Positions 16,603 through 24,640 of a stretch of DNA of 64,000 nucleotides are shown here, in pieces. The notes under the pieces were generated by a model, which did not search any database, was not told the DNA's origin, and saw nothing but the letters and a program-made list of their open reading frames with translations. Within the stretch, counting starts at the first letter, position 1. Every line of letters begins with the position of its first letter. Location: positions 1 through 64,000 of the forward strand of contig JACQBG010000016.1 in the NCBI GenBank assembly GCA_016194585.1, in the 5' to 3' direction. The DNA is from Gemmatimonadota bacterium (GTDB taxonomy: Bacteria > Gemmatimonadota > Gemmatimonadetes > Gemmatimonadales > Gemmatimonadaceae). Both the position numbers and the translations under genes were made by a program.

Positions 16603-17198
16603 CCGACCGAGACGCCGACCCCGGTGCCGCGCGGGAGCGGCACGGCCCGGAGCGCGACCCGAGCGGGGATGTCCCACAGCTGCGCCGCGACGAACGCGTC
16701 GGTGCCGGCGATGAGGTGGTTGAAGATGACGACCGCCATCCAATCCTCGACCTGCAGTTTGCGCGCCTGGATGAGATCAGCGGTGTAACCGGAGGGCTGC
16801 CACGTGGCGACGACCGGGACGCCGTTCGCCAGTTGCACGGCGCCGGTGTTCGGATCGGTGACGTAGGTCGCCGGCACCGAGTCGCGCTGAAAGCTCTTCG
16901 CGATGCGGAGATCGTCGGCCGACCGGTGGAGCATGGCGAGCGCGAACGCCTCCATCAGGAAGAACCCCGCCCCGGACTTGAAGCGGCGCAGCGACGACTG
17001 GCCAAGGCCGGGGATGGCGACGGAGTAGAAGAAGGCGCGCTTGGGCGTGATGGGCGGATTGAAGAGGGCCTCGCGCAGCGAATCCGCCGTCGTCTGTCGC
17101 GCCGGGGTGGCGGTGGTCTGCTGCGCGCCAAGCGGCAGCGTGCCGAGGGCGAGGAGGGCGAGCAGCCGAACGGCGTGGCGCAGCGTGCGGCGCGTCAC
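16593..17198 (-). CDS. exported protein, DUF5683-like, unknown function
   Basis: 201 residues from a GTG at 17198, which gives a good signal peptide (RHAVRLLALLALGTLPLGAQ). The open frame continues to 17303, but that part is the tRNA-Sec gene and cannot be coding. The segment KRAFFYSVAIPGLGQSSLRR resembles the start of DUF5683-type proteins, and a hydrophobic FFLMEAFALAML segment follows. It begins 13 bp after the tRNA-Sec and may share its transcript. Function unknown. Confidence 0.7.
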   Translation of the reverse strand: MTRRTLRHAVRLLALLALGTLPLGAQQTTATPARQTTADSLREALFNPPITPKRAFFYSVAIPGLGQSSLRRFKSGAGFFLMEAFALAMLHRSADDLRIAKSFQRDSVPATYVTDPNTGAVQLANGVPVVATWQPSGYTADLIQARKLQVEDWMAVVIFNHLIAGTDAFVAAQLWDIPARVALRAVPLPRGTGVGVSVGYR

Positions 17199-17210
17199 GC
17201 GACGCGCCGC

Positions 17211-17307
17211 TGGCGGGAGCGTATGGGAATCGAACCCACCCAACCCGACGTCGTCAGGTCGCATTCGTTTTGAAGACGAAGGAAGCCACCAGGCTCCATA
17301 CACTCCC
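17211..17307 (-). tRNA. selC: tRNA-Sec (selenocysteine, anticodon TCA)
   Basis: 97 nt on the minus strand with the hallmarks of bacterial tRNA-Sec. It has an 8-bp acceptor stem (GGGAGTGT/ACGCTCCC with one G-U), a 6-bp D stem closed by a TGGT loop, an anticodon loop CTTCAAA reading UGA, a long variable arm, and GGTTCGATTCC in the T arm. Discriminator G and CCA are encoded. It sits 11 bp after selD and 13 bp before the next gene. It shows that the organism decodes UGA as selenocysteine. Confidence 0.95.
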
Positions 17308-17318
17308 CCACGCGGCCG

Positions 17319-18359
17319 TCATTGCACCTCGATGGCGTGTTCGCGACGCGACTCGACGGACCCGATCACGACCGCGCCCTGCACACGGTCCAGATATTCG
17401 GCGCGGCGCGCCGGCGGGACCGCCACGAGCAGCCCGCCGGACGTCTGCGGATCGACGAGCAGCACGCGATCGTCCGGGCTCGTACTCCCGAAGTCGACGA
17501 GCGGTTCCAGATAATCGGCATTGCGCTGCCCGCCCCCCGTCGTGGCACGGACGGCGATCGCGCCGCGGGCGCCGGGGAGGAGCGGCACCGCGGCGGCTTC
17601 GATGCATAGCGTGACGCCGCTCGCGCGCGCGACGTGCGAGGCATGCCCGAGCAGGCCGAATCCGGTCACGTCGGTGGCGCAGCGCACGCCGACGGCGACG
17701 GCGGCGCGGCTCGCCGCGGCGTTGAGCGTCGTCATCGAACGCACGAGGGCGCGCGTCTCGTCGTGACCGAGGAGGCCTCGCTTGGCGGCGGTGGCGAGGA
17801 GGCCGGTGCCGATCGCCTTGGTGAGCACGAGCACGTCGCCGGGGCGCGCCATGGCGTTGGTGAGGAGGCGCTGCGGATGCACGGTGCCCGTGACGGAGAG
17901 CCCGTACTTGAGCTCCTCGTCCGTGATCGTATGTCCGCCGACGATCGACGCGCCGGCCTCGTGCACCGCGTCCTGCCCGCCCCGCAGCATCTCGGTGAGC
18001 ACTTCGAGGGGGAGCTGGCCGACGGGGAAGCCGACGATATTCATCGCGGTGATCGGCTCGCCCCCCATCGCGAACACGTCGGAGAGCGCGTTCGCGGCGG
18101 CGACGCGGCCGAAGTCGTACGGGTCGTCGACGATGGGCGCGAAGAAATCCACCGTCTGCACGAGGGCGAGCTCGTCGGAGAGCTGGAAGATGCCCGCGTC
18201 GTCGAAGGTCTCGCGGCCGACGAGGATGCGCGGGTCGGCGCGCCGCTCGAGGGCGCCGAGGGCGCGCGAGAGGTCGCCCGGCCCCATCTTGGCGGCGCAG
18301 CCGGCACACCGCGCGTACTCGGTGAGGCGGATGGCGTCGTCGCGTGTCGCGCCCGTCAT
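17319..18359 (-). CDS. selD: selenide, water dikinase (selenophosphate synthase)
   Basis: 346 residues of the PurM/AIRS fold. It makes selenophosphate from selenide and ATP, the selenium donor for Sec-tRNA synthesis. The N-terminal active site reads RCAGCAAKMGPGDL with Cys18, Cys21 and Lys24, so this is a Cys-type rather than a Sec-containing SelD. Downstream motifs include VDFFAPIVDDPYDFG, GGHTITDEELKYG and TDVTGFGLLGH. It is directly followed by tRNA-Sec and preceded by ridA and tatD in the same orientation. SelA and SelB are not in the window. Confidence 0.95.
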   Translation of the reverse strand: MTGATRDDAIRLTEYARCAGCAAKMGPGDLSRALGALERRADPRILVGRETFDDAGIFQLSDELALVQTVDFFAPIVDDPYDFGRVAAANALSDVFAMGGEPITAMNIVGFPVGQLPLEVLTEMLRGGQDAVHEAGASIVGGHTITDEELKYGLSVTGTVHPQRLLTNAMARPGDVLVLTKAIGTGLLATAAKRGLLGHDETRALVRSMTTLNAAASRAAVAVGVRCATDVTGFGLLGHASHVARASGVTLCIEAAAVPLLPGARGAIAVRATTGGGQRNADYLEPLVDFGSTSPDDRVLLVDPQTSGGLLVAVPPARRAEYLDRVQGAVVIGSVESRREHAIEVQ

Positions 18360-18366
18360 CGCCGGA

Positions 18367-18750
18367 TCAGCCGGCCTTGGCCACGCATTCGATCTCGACG
18401 CGCACGCCGCGCGGCAGGCCCGCCACGGCCACCGTGGAGCGGGCCGGGCGCGAGTTGCCGAGGTGCTTGGTGTAGACCTCGTTGACCTTGGCGAAATCGG
18501 CCATGTCGGCGAGGAAGATGGTCGTCTTCACCACCTCGCCCCACGACACGCCGGCGTTGGAGAGCACGGCGGCGAGGTTCTTCATGACCTGTTCCGTCTG
18601 GGCGACGACGTCGCCCTCGACGACCTGCATCGTCTTCGGGTCGAGCGGGATCTGTCCGGCGGTGAAGAGGAGCCCGCCGGCGACGGTGGCCTGCGAGTAG
18701 GGGCCGATCGCCTCGGGTGCGTCGGCCGTGTGGAGATAGCGCACGCTCAT
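18367..18750 (-). CDS. ridA: RidA family reactive intermediate/imine deaminase
   Basis: 127 residues of the YjgF/YER057c/UK114 family. Motifs are AIGPYSQA near the N-terminus, LLFTAGQIPLDP, an Arg in NSRPARSTVAV that binds carboxylates, and the terminal EIECVA. It hydrolyses the enamine/imine intermediates that PLP dehydratases release. Its start overlaps the tatD stop as ATGA. It precedes selD by 7 bp. Confidence 0.92.
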   Translation of the reverse strand: MSVRYLHTADAPEAIGPYSQATVAGGLLFTAGQIPLDPKTMQVVEGDVVAQTEQVMKNLAAVLSNAGVSWGEVVKTTIFLADMADFAKVNEVYTKHLGNSRPARSTVAVAGLPRGVRVEIECVAKAG

Positions 18751-19529
18751 TGCTGCACTCCCTGGAGTCCGAAGAAGCGGATGGCGTTGGTGGTGACGAG
18801 GTCGCCGAACGTATCGGCCGCGACCCCCCGCGCCGCGGCGACGCGCGCCACCGTGTGGGCGACCCAGGCGGGCTCGTTGCGCTTGCCCCGGTTGGGGACG
18901 GGCGCGAGGTACGGCGCGTCGGATTCGACCAGCACGCGATCATCGGGCACGAGTCGCAGCAGGGCGTCATCGTCCCACTTCTTGAACGTGACGATGCCGC
19001 TGAACGAAATGTACCATCCTGCCTCGAGCGCCGCGTGCGCCAGCGCGTGCGAGCCGGTGAAGCAGTGCATGACGCCCCGGATGCCGGCCGCGCCGGCTTC
19101 GCGGACCATGGCCGCGGTGTCGTCCTCGGCCTCGCGCGTGTGGACGACGACGGGGCGGCCGGTGCGGCCGGCCAGCGCGAGCTGCTCGGCGAACGCGCGG
19201 CGCTGGAGCGGGCGCGGGGAGTGGTCGTAGTGGTAGTCGAGCCCGCACTCGCCCACGGCCACCGCGCCGGCTGCGACGGCCTGCTCGAGGGCCGGGAGGT
19301 CGCGCGCCGGATCGTAGCCGGCGGCGTCGTGCGGGTGGACGCCGGCGGTCCAGAACACGAACCCCCGATGGCGCTCGGCGATCGGGCGGGCGCGCGCCGC
19401 TGACGCGAGCGATTCGCCGATGGCCACGAGCGCGACGGCGCCGGACTCCCGCGCACGACCGATCACGGCGTCGACGTCGTCGGCGAAGGCCGGGTCGGCG
19501 AGGTGGGTGTGGGAGTCGATGAAGCGCAT
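18747..19529 (-). CDS. TatD family metal-dependent hydrolase/DNase
   Basis: 260 residues, amidohydrolase-like TIM barrel. Metal-binding motifs seen are FIDSHTHLAD at the N-terminus, GECGLDYHYD, VVHTREAEDD, MHCFTGS and ESDAPYLAP. TatD proteins are 3'-5' exonucleases or hydrolases of uncertain physiological role. It is first in the tatD-ridA-selD-tRNA-Sec run. AGGA lies 6 nt before the ATG. A GATC-rich palindromic cluster lies upstream. Confidence 0.9.
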   Translation of the reverse strand: MRFIDSHTHLADPAFADDVDAVIGRARESGAVALVAIGESLASAARARPIAERHRGFVFWTAGVHPHDAAGYDPARDLPALEQAVAAGAVAVGECGLDYHYDHSPRPLQRRAFAEQLALAGRTGRPVVVHTREAEDDTAAMVREAGAAGIRGVMHCFTGSHALAHAALEAGWYISFSGIVTFKKWDDDALLRLVPDDRVLVESDAPYLAPVPNRGKRNEPAWVAHTVARVAAARGVAADTFGDLVTTNAIRFFGLQGVQQ

Positions 19530-19543
19530 CTTGGTCCTGTGCG

Positions 19544-19617
19544 GATCAGTAGAGATCTGTCCCGGCGAATTCTTGAGGGGATCAGAACGGATCCTCAGGA
19601 TCAGATCTGATCCCCTC
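19544..19617. repeat. GATC-rich palindromic cluster upstream of tatD
   Basis: Seven GATC sites start at 19544, 19554, 19580, 19590, 19599, 19604 and 19609. Within it an 11-bp perfect inverted repeat, GAGGGGATCAG (19575-19585) and CTGATCCCCTC (19607-19617), encloses a smaller palindrome around GGATCCTGAGGATC on the minus strand. It sits between secF and the start of tatD. It may be a regulatory or methylation-sensitive site, or the remnant of a repeat element. Confidence 0.5.
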
Positions 19618-19685
19618 GGAAATTAGCCGGAGCGAACGCCGTTCGCGCCGGCCCGTGGCGCCCGCTCGCGGACCCCCGCCGAATG

Positions 19686-19723
19686 CGCGACGGGGGAACA
19701 GCTCTCGCCATTCCCCCGTCGCG
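19686..19723 (-). terminator. hairpin terminator after secF
   Basis: A perfect 13-bp stem (CGCGACGGGGGAA / TTCCCCCGTCGCG) with a 12-nt loop lies 22 bp past the secF stop on the minus strand. No T-run follows. Position and stability support an end signal for the secDF transcript. Confidence 0.65.
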
Positions 19724-19745
19724 ACACATCGACCGACCACCCCGC

Positions 19746-20675
19746 CTATCGCCGCGCGCCCTTGCCCTCGACGACCCGCGGGTACTTGCGCTCGATCCAG
19801 AGGAGGATCGGCGACGCGACATAGATGGAGCTGAACGTGCCGGTGAAGACGCCGAACGCCATGACCCACGCGAAGGGGCGGATGACCTCGCCGGCGAAGA
19901 GGAGCAGGGCGAGCGTGGACGCGAACACCGTGGCGTGCGTCAGCACCGAACGCGGCAGGGTCTCGTTGACCGACCGGTTGAGCGTGTCGTACAGCGGCTC
20001 CTTCCGGTTCTTGCGCAGGTTCTCGCGGACGCGGTCGAAGATGATGATCGTGTCGTTGAGCGAGTAGCCGATGACGGTGAGGAGCGCGGCGACGACGGTG
20101 AGCGAGATCTCGAGGTGGAGCAGCTTCATGAACGCGATCGTCGTCAGGATGTCGTGCGCCGTCGCGACGACGGCGGCGACACCGAAGCGCCACTCGAAGC
20201 GCCACGCGAGGTAGAGCAGCGTGATGCCGAACGAGAACAGGATGGCGTAGATCGCGCCGCGGCGCAGTTCCTCGCCGACGCGCGGGCCCACAGCCTCGGT
20301 GCGCTCGACCTTGAACGCCCCCTGCCCGACCGCCGCCGTGAGCACGTCGGTGACGCGGCGGCTGACCGCCTCGGCACCGCCGCTCGCCGAGTCGCTCTGG
20401 GCGCGCACGGTGTACGACCGGTTGTCGCCGAACTGCGTGATCTCGGCGTTGCGCACGTTGGCGCCGTCGAGCGCGGTACGGAGCTTGGCGACGTCCGGCG
20501 GCGTCGTGAACGTGAGCTGCATCAACGTGCCGCCGGTGAACTCGATGCTGTAGTCGAACCCGCCCTTGATGGCGAGCGAGCCGAGGCCGAGCAGGATGAA
20601 GGCGATCGTGAGGATCGCCGCCGTCTTCCACCAGCGGATGAAATCGTACTTGGTGTCGTGGAGGATTCGCAGCAT
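19746..20675 (-). CDS. secF: protein translocase subunit SecF
   Basis: 309 residues with the SecF layout: a first membrane helix, a periplasmic domain (FDYSIEFTGGTLMQLTF, the conserved FTGGT motif), then five more helices including GYSLNDTIIIFDRVRENL. With SecD it uses the proton gradient to pull secreted proteins out of the Sec channel. Start at 20675 overlaps the secD stop as TGATG. The longer open frame to 20717 lies inside secD and is not used. Confidence 0.95.
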   Translation of the reverse strand: MLRILHDTKYDFIRWWKTAAILTIAFILLGLGSLAIKGGFDYSIEFTGGTLMQLTFTTPPDVAKLRTALDGANVRNAEITQFGDNRSYTVRAQSDSASGGAEAVSRRVTDVLTAAVGQGAFKVERTEAVGPRVGEELRRGAIYAILFSFGITLLYLAWRFEWRFGVAAVVATAHDILTTIAFMKLLHLEISLTVVAALLTVIGYSLNDTIIIFDRVRENLRKNRKEPLYDTLNRSVNETLPRSVLTHATVFASTLALLLFAGEVIRPFAWVMAFGVFTGTFSSIYVASPILLWIERKYPRVVEGKGARR

Positions 20676-22315
20676 CAGATGCTCAGGGTCTCGGCCGAGC
20701 GATTGCGGCTCAGCCAAAGCAGGAAGAAGGTGCGGACGACGAAGATCGACGAGACCATCGAGGCCGCGATACCGGCGAGCAGCGTGACGGCGAAGCCCTT
20801 CACGGGACCCGTGCCGTACTGGTAGAGCACGGCCGCGGTGAGCGCCGTCGACACGTTGGAGTCGATGATGGCGCTCATGGCGTGACGGAAGCCCTCGTCG
20901 ATCGCCGTGCGGATGGCCTTGCCGTGCACCATCTCCTCACGGATGCGCTCGAAGATCAGCACGTTCGCGTCGACCGCGATGCCGATGGAGAGCACGAACC
21001 CGGCGAGTCCCGGCAGCGTGAGCACGGCGCCGAATCCGGCGAGCGCGGCGAGCGTGAAGAGCACATAGAGCATCAGCGCGGCGACGGCGAGCATGCCGGA
21101 GAAGCGGTAGTACACGAGCATGATCACGACGACGAGCCCGATCGCGATGACGCCGGCGAGGATGCCCTTGTTGATCGAGTCCTGGCCCAGGCTGGCGCCG
21201 ATGTTGCGCACCTCGGCGACCTTGAGCGGAGCCGGCAGCGCGCCGGCGCGGAGCACGAGCGCGAGGTCCTGCGCGGCCTGCAGGTCGCCACCGCCCATGG
21301 TGATCTGGCCGCGCGTGCCGATCGCACTCTTGATGACGGGGGCGCTCATCACGCGGTCGTCGAGCACGATGGCCATGTAGTCGTTGACGTGCTTGGCGGT
21401 CTCGTTCTTGAACTTGCGGCCGCCCTCGTTGCTCAGCTGGAACTCGACGACGGTGCCCTCGATCGGGATCGAGTTCGGCTTCGCGTCGGTGAGCACGTCG
21501 CCGGTGATGATCGGGCGCGCGTCGAGCACGTAGAGCGGGCGCAGCCAGCGCGTGCCGGCGCTCACGGAGTCGACGCCCCAGCGGATGACCTTGCCGGGCG
21601 GCATCGCCGCCTGGATGGCGGAATCGGCGAGATAGGAATCGATCTCGGCCTGGTCGGAGGTCGCGACCACGTACATGCCGGGGCCCGGGCCGGGCGTGAT
21701 GAGGCGGGCGAAGGGACCGTTCGACGCGGTGCCGGTGTCGGCGGCCGCCTTCTTGCTGGTGTCGGCCGCCGCGCCGGCGAAGAGCGACTTGATCTCGCTC
21801 GCCCGCTTCGCGGTGTCGCCGCGCACGTCCGGAGAGACCTTGGCGGCCAGCTTCCGCTCCTTGACGATGCCGTCGAGGCGCGGCGTGACCTTCTCGAGCG
21901 CGCCGGTCTTGTCGGTGATCTGGAACTGGAGGAAGGCGGCCTTCTGGACGATGTCGGTCGCGCGATTCTGGTCGTCGATGCCCGGAAGCTCGACGATGAT
22001 GCGGTCGGTGCCCACCTTCTGCACGACCGGCTCGGACACGCCGAACTGGTCGATGCGGGTGCGGACGACCTTCAGCGCGCGGTCGAGCGCCTCGCTCTTG
22101 TTGGCGACGGTGCCTTTCGACTCGTCGATCTCGAGCGTGAGGTGCATGCCGCCGCGCAGGTCGAGCCCGAGCTTGAGCGGCACCTTCTTGACCGTGTCAT
22201 AGCCAAAGCCGCCTTCGCGCTTGACGCGCTCGACGACGTTCCGAGGGAACAGGGCCCACGCAGACGCGAGGATCAGCGCCACGATCGTGAGCAGCCGGTA
22301 CTTCAGGTTCGACAT
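20675..22315 (-). CDS. secD: protein translocase subunit SecD
   Basis: 546 residues. The first helix is followed by [17 protein letters not shown] (the SecD DLRGG motif), a large periplasmic region, and a C-terminal half with six-helix topology that includes [21 protein letters not shown]. The P1 head carries a longer than usual Ala/Lys/Asp-rich insert around residues 150-190 ([19 protein letters not shown]). It is first in the secDF transcript, with a good promoter at 22365-22393. Confidence 0.95.
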   Translation of the reverse strand: MSNLKYRLLTIVALILASAWALFPRNVVERVKREGGFGYDTVKKVPLKLGLDLRGGMHLTLEIDESKGTVANKSEALDRALKVVRTRIDQFGVSEPVVQKVGTDRIIVELPGIDDQNRATDIVQKAAFLQFQITDKTGALEKVTPRLDGIVKERKLAAKVSPDVRGDTAKRASEIKSLFAGAAADTSKKAAADTGTASNGPFARLITPGPGPGMYVVATSDQAEIDSYLADSAIQAAMPPGKVIRWGVDSVSAGTRWLRPLYVLDARPIITGDVLTDAKPNSIPIEGTVVEFQLSNEGGRKFKNETAKHVNDYMAIVLDDRVMSAPVIKSAIGTRGQITMGGGDLQAAQDLALVLRAGALPAPLKVAEVRNIGASLGQDSINKGILAGVIAIGLVVVIMLVYYRFSGMLAVAALMLYVLFTLAALAGFGAVLTLPGLAGFVLSIGIAVDANVLIFERIREEMVHGKAIRTAIDEGFRHAMSAIIDSNVSTALTAAVLYQYGTGPVKGFAVTLLAGIAASMVSSIFVVRTFFLLWLSRNRSAETLSI

Positions 22316-22364
22316 TCCGAAGCCGGAAAGGTGGTGAGACTGCTGGGTTTTGTTGGAGCCTTAA

Positions 22365-22393
22365 ACAGTAGCGGCGGTGCAGAGGACGGTCAA
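22365..22393 (-). promoter_or_regulatory. promoter of secDF
   Basis: Minus strand TTGACC (22393-22388), 17-bp spacer, TACTGT (22370-22365). Transcription would start near 22358, giving a leader of about 43 nt before the secD ATG. It lies between the ribF stop and secD and so separates secDF from the rimP-nusA-ribF operon. Confidence 0.65.
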
Positions 22394-22423
22394 GCGATGT
22401 TGGCCTCTGGCAAAGGGTTGGGG

Positions 22424-23368
22424 TCAGAGCCCGGCACGCATCCGGCCGACCGTCACGCGGGCCATCTGCTCGTCGACACGGAGCTGCGCCGCCAAGGCCG
22501 CCCCGTCGGCGAACCGGCGCACGTCCCGCAGCTTCGACACGAAGTCGATGCGCACCCGCTGGCCATACCAGTCCCCCTCGGCGTCGAAGAGGTGCGCCTC
22601 GAGCGTGACGGTCGTCTCCCCGAACGTGGGGCGCGGGCCAAGGTTCAGCATGCCACCGAAGGAACCGGTCGGCGACTGCACGCGCACGGCGTAGACCCCC
22701 TCGGGGGGGAGCAGCTTGCGGGGGGAGGGGGGCGCGACGTTGATCGTGCGGAACCCCAGCCCCCGTCCCCGCCCCGCCCCGGGGATCACGACCCCGCTCA
22801 CCGAGTAGGGGCGCGCCAGTCCATCGGCGGCGCGCACGAGGTCGCCGCCGGCGACGGCGCGGCGCACCGACGTCGACGAGATGGGACGCCCGTCGCGCCC
22901 CGCCACGGGCGGCACCACCGTGACCTCGAAGCCGCGGGCGCGCCCCAGCTCGCGCAGCACCTCGGCGTCGCCGGAGCGCCCGCGCCCGAACCCGTGGTCG
23001 TAGCCCACGAGCAGTTCGCGCATGCCGAGCCGCCGGAGGAGCACCTCGTCGACGAACTGGGCGGCGTCGTAGCTGGCGAGCGTGCGCGTGAAGGGATAGA
23101 CGACCGCGTAGTCGATGCGGCTCTCGACGAGCACCTCGCTCTTCTCCTCGGCCGTGGTGAGGAGGAGCGGAGCCGCCGCCGGATTCACGACGTCGAGCGG
23201 ATGCGGATGGAAGGTGACGAGCACGCTGCGCAGCCCCATCTCCCGGGCGCGCACAGCGAGGCGGTCGAGCACGAGGCGGTGCCCCCGATGGACGCCGTCG
23301 AACGTCCCGATGGTGAGCACCGTGCCCGGCATGTCGGGAGGGAGCCCGCTCTCGGCGCGCCAGTCCAT
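22424..23368 (-). CDS. ribF: bifunctional riboflavin kinase/FAD synthetase
   Basis: 314 residues. The N-terminal FAD synthetase domain has IGTFDGVHRGH (nucleotidyltransferase HxGH-like motif), VTFHPHPLDVV and GRPISSTSVR. The C-terminal riboflavin kinase domain has GRGLGFRTINV (usual consensus GFPTAN), PPEGVYAV and LNLGPRPTFG. It makes FMN and FAD. The start overlaps truB as TGATG, and truB-ribF adjacency is common. It is the last gene of the rimP-nusA-infB operon. In the kinase motif Pro-Thr-Ala-Asn is replaced by Arg-Thr-Ile-Asn, keeping Thr and Asn. Confidence 0.94.
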   Translation of the reverse strand: MDWRAESGLPPDMPGTVLTIGTFDGVHRGHRLVLDRLAVRAREMGLRSVLVTFHPHPLDVVNPAAAPLLLTTAEEKSEVLVESRIDYAVVYPFTRTLASYDAAQFVDEVLLRRLGMRELLVGYDHGFGRGRSGDAEVLRELGRARGFEVTVVPPVAGRDGRPISSTSVRRAVAGGDLVRAADGLARPYSVSGVVIPGAGRGRGLGFRTINVAPPSPRKLLPPEGVYAVRVQSPTGSFGGMLNLGPRPTFGETTVTLEAHLFDAEGDWYGQRVRIDFVSKLRDVRRFADGAALAAQLRVDEQMARVTVGRMRAGL

Positions 23369-24309
23369 CACGACGTTGCCTCGCGCATGACGACGCGCGG
23401 CTGCCAGCGGTCGCCGCGCTCCGAGGGGCGGCGTTCGGCGAAGGCGACGAGCTGCCCGGCGCTCGAGGGCGCCCGGGGATCGAGAAGCGCGGCGAAGGGG
23501 CCGTCGACGCGCGCCTCGACGTCGATGCCTCGGACGATCTTCGCGACCTCGTCCTCGGTGAGCGGCTGGTGCGGATAGCCTTCGAGCGCGTCGATGGCGG
23601 GCGCGAGCGGCGCGAAGCCGTCGCGGAGCTGTTCGAGGGCGACGGAGCGCGCGAGCGTGAAGACGCCGGCGCGCTCGCGGCGCAACGCGACGAGATGCGC
23701 GGCACTCCCCGCGGCGCGGGCGAGGTCGCGCGCGAGCGAGCGCACGTACGTGCCGCCGCCACACTCGACGCGCATGCGGCACTCGGCGACGCCGCCGTCG
23801 CGCTCGACGAAGGTGTCGAGCGTGAGCGAGTCGACGCGCACGGTGGCCTTCTCCAGCACGACCTCGTGGCCGGCGCGCGCGAGTTCGTAGGCGCGCTTGC
23901 CGCCGACACGCTTGGCGGAGTACGCGGGGGGCATCTGCTCGATGGTGCCGGTGAGCGCCGGCAGGGCGGCGAGGAGGGCGGCGCGCGCCGGGAGCGGCGC
24001 CTCGCGCGCGACCGCGCCGTCGAGGTCCTCGGTGTCGGTCTCGGCGCCGAACCGCACGAGCGCCTGGTAGACCTTGGGCTCGTCGTGCACGTACTGCAGG
24101 AGGCGGGTCGCGCGGCCGACGAGGAGCACGAGGAGCCCCGTTGCGAACGGGTCGAGGGTGCCGCCGTGGCCGATGCGCTTCTCGCCGAGCACGCGGCGCG
24201 CGGCATTGACGACGTCGTGCGACGAGACGCCCGCCGGCTTGTCGACGAGGAGGAGGCCGTCAGCCCCGGTCGTCGGGCGCGTCGTCAGGCTTCGGCTTGA
24301 TGCTGGCAA
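23368..24309 (-). CDS. truB: tRNA pseudouridine-55 synthase
   Basis: 313 residues. The catalytic motif GHGGTLDPFATGLL carries the essential Asp; LLLVDKPAGVSSHDVV and YxALVRFGAETDTEDLDG are family signatures. It converts U55 of tRNAs to pseudouridine. The first ATG at 24309 overlaps rbfA by 50 bp, more than other pairs here, so a later non-ATG start is possible; the conserved part begins about residue 17. Within the rimP-nusA-infB-rbfA-truB-ribF operon. Confidence 0.93.
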   Translation of the reverse strand: MPASSRSLTTRPTTGADGLLLVDKPAGVSSHDVVNAARRVLGEKRIGHGGTLDPFATGLLVLLVGRATRLLQYVHDEPKVYQALVRFGAETDTEDLDGAVAREAPLPARAALLAALPALTGTIEQMPPAYSAKRVGGKRAYELARAGHEVVLEKATVRVDSLTLDTFVERDGGVAECRMRVECGGGTYVRSLARDLARAAGSAAHLVALRRERAGVFTLARSVALEQLRDGFAPLAPAIDALEGYPHQPLTEDEVAKIVRGIDVEARVDGPFAALLDPRAPSSAGQLVAFAERRPSERGDRWQPRVVMREATS

Positions 24310-24640
24310 GGAGCGACTCGATGCGCGCCGCGCGCGCGATGCTGTCGTCCTGCTTGAAGGTGATGTACGGCGCGAGCCGCAGCTTGAGGGCGCGTCCGAC
24401 GGGCCCGCGGAGCTTGGGCGCCGTCGCCTGGAGTCCCTCGAGCGTCGACGCCTGCTCCTTCTCGCTGCCGTAGATGCTCACGAACACCGTCGCCGAGCCG
24501 AGGTCGCGCGACATCTCGACCCCGGTGACGGTGACCATCCCCGTGACGCGCGGGTCCTTCACGCCGCCGGCGAGGGCGGCCGCGATCTCCTCGCGGACGG
24601 CCTCGGCCACGCGGTCGGGACGGTGCGGATCACGCGCCAT
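24260..24640 (-). CDS. rbfA: 30S ribosome-binding factor A
   Basis: 126 residues, KH-like fold. It binds late 30S precursors and helps 16S 5' maturation. RPDRVAEAVREEIAAAL at the N-terminus, DPRVTGMVTVTGVEMSRDL and the LRLAPYITFKQDDS segment match RbfA. The start at 24640 overlaps the infB stop as TGATG; the longer frame to 24745 lies in infB. It is followed by truB. Confidence 0.93.
   Translation of the reverse strand: MARDPHRPDRVAEAVREEIAAALAGGVKDPRVTGMVTVTGVEMSRDLGSATVFVSIYGSEKEQASTLEGLQATAPKLRGPVGRALKLRLAPYITFKQDDSIARAARIESLLASIKPKPDDAPDDRG

Noticed and set aside
17199-17303. Extended reading frame of the exported DUF5683-like protein
   Set aside because: It runs through the tRNA-Sec gene; the GTG at 17198 gives a proper signal peptide.
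20882-23578. Plus-strand open frame of nearly 900 codons opposite secD and ribF
   Set aside because: Composition is biased to His, Arg, Asp and Val, and it mirrors conserved genes on the other strand. No family motif was seen.
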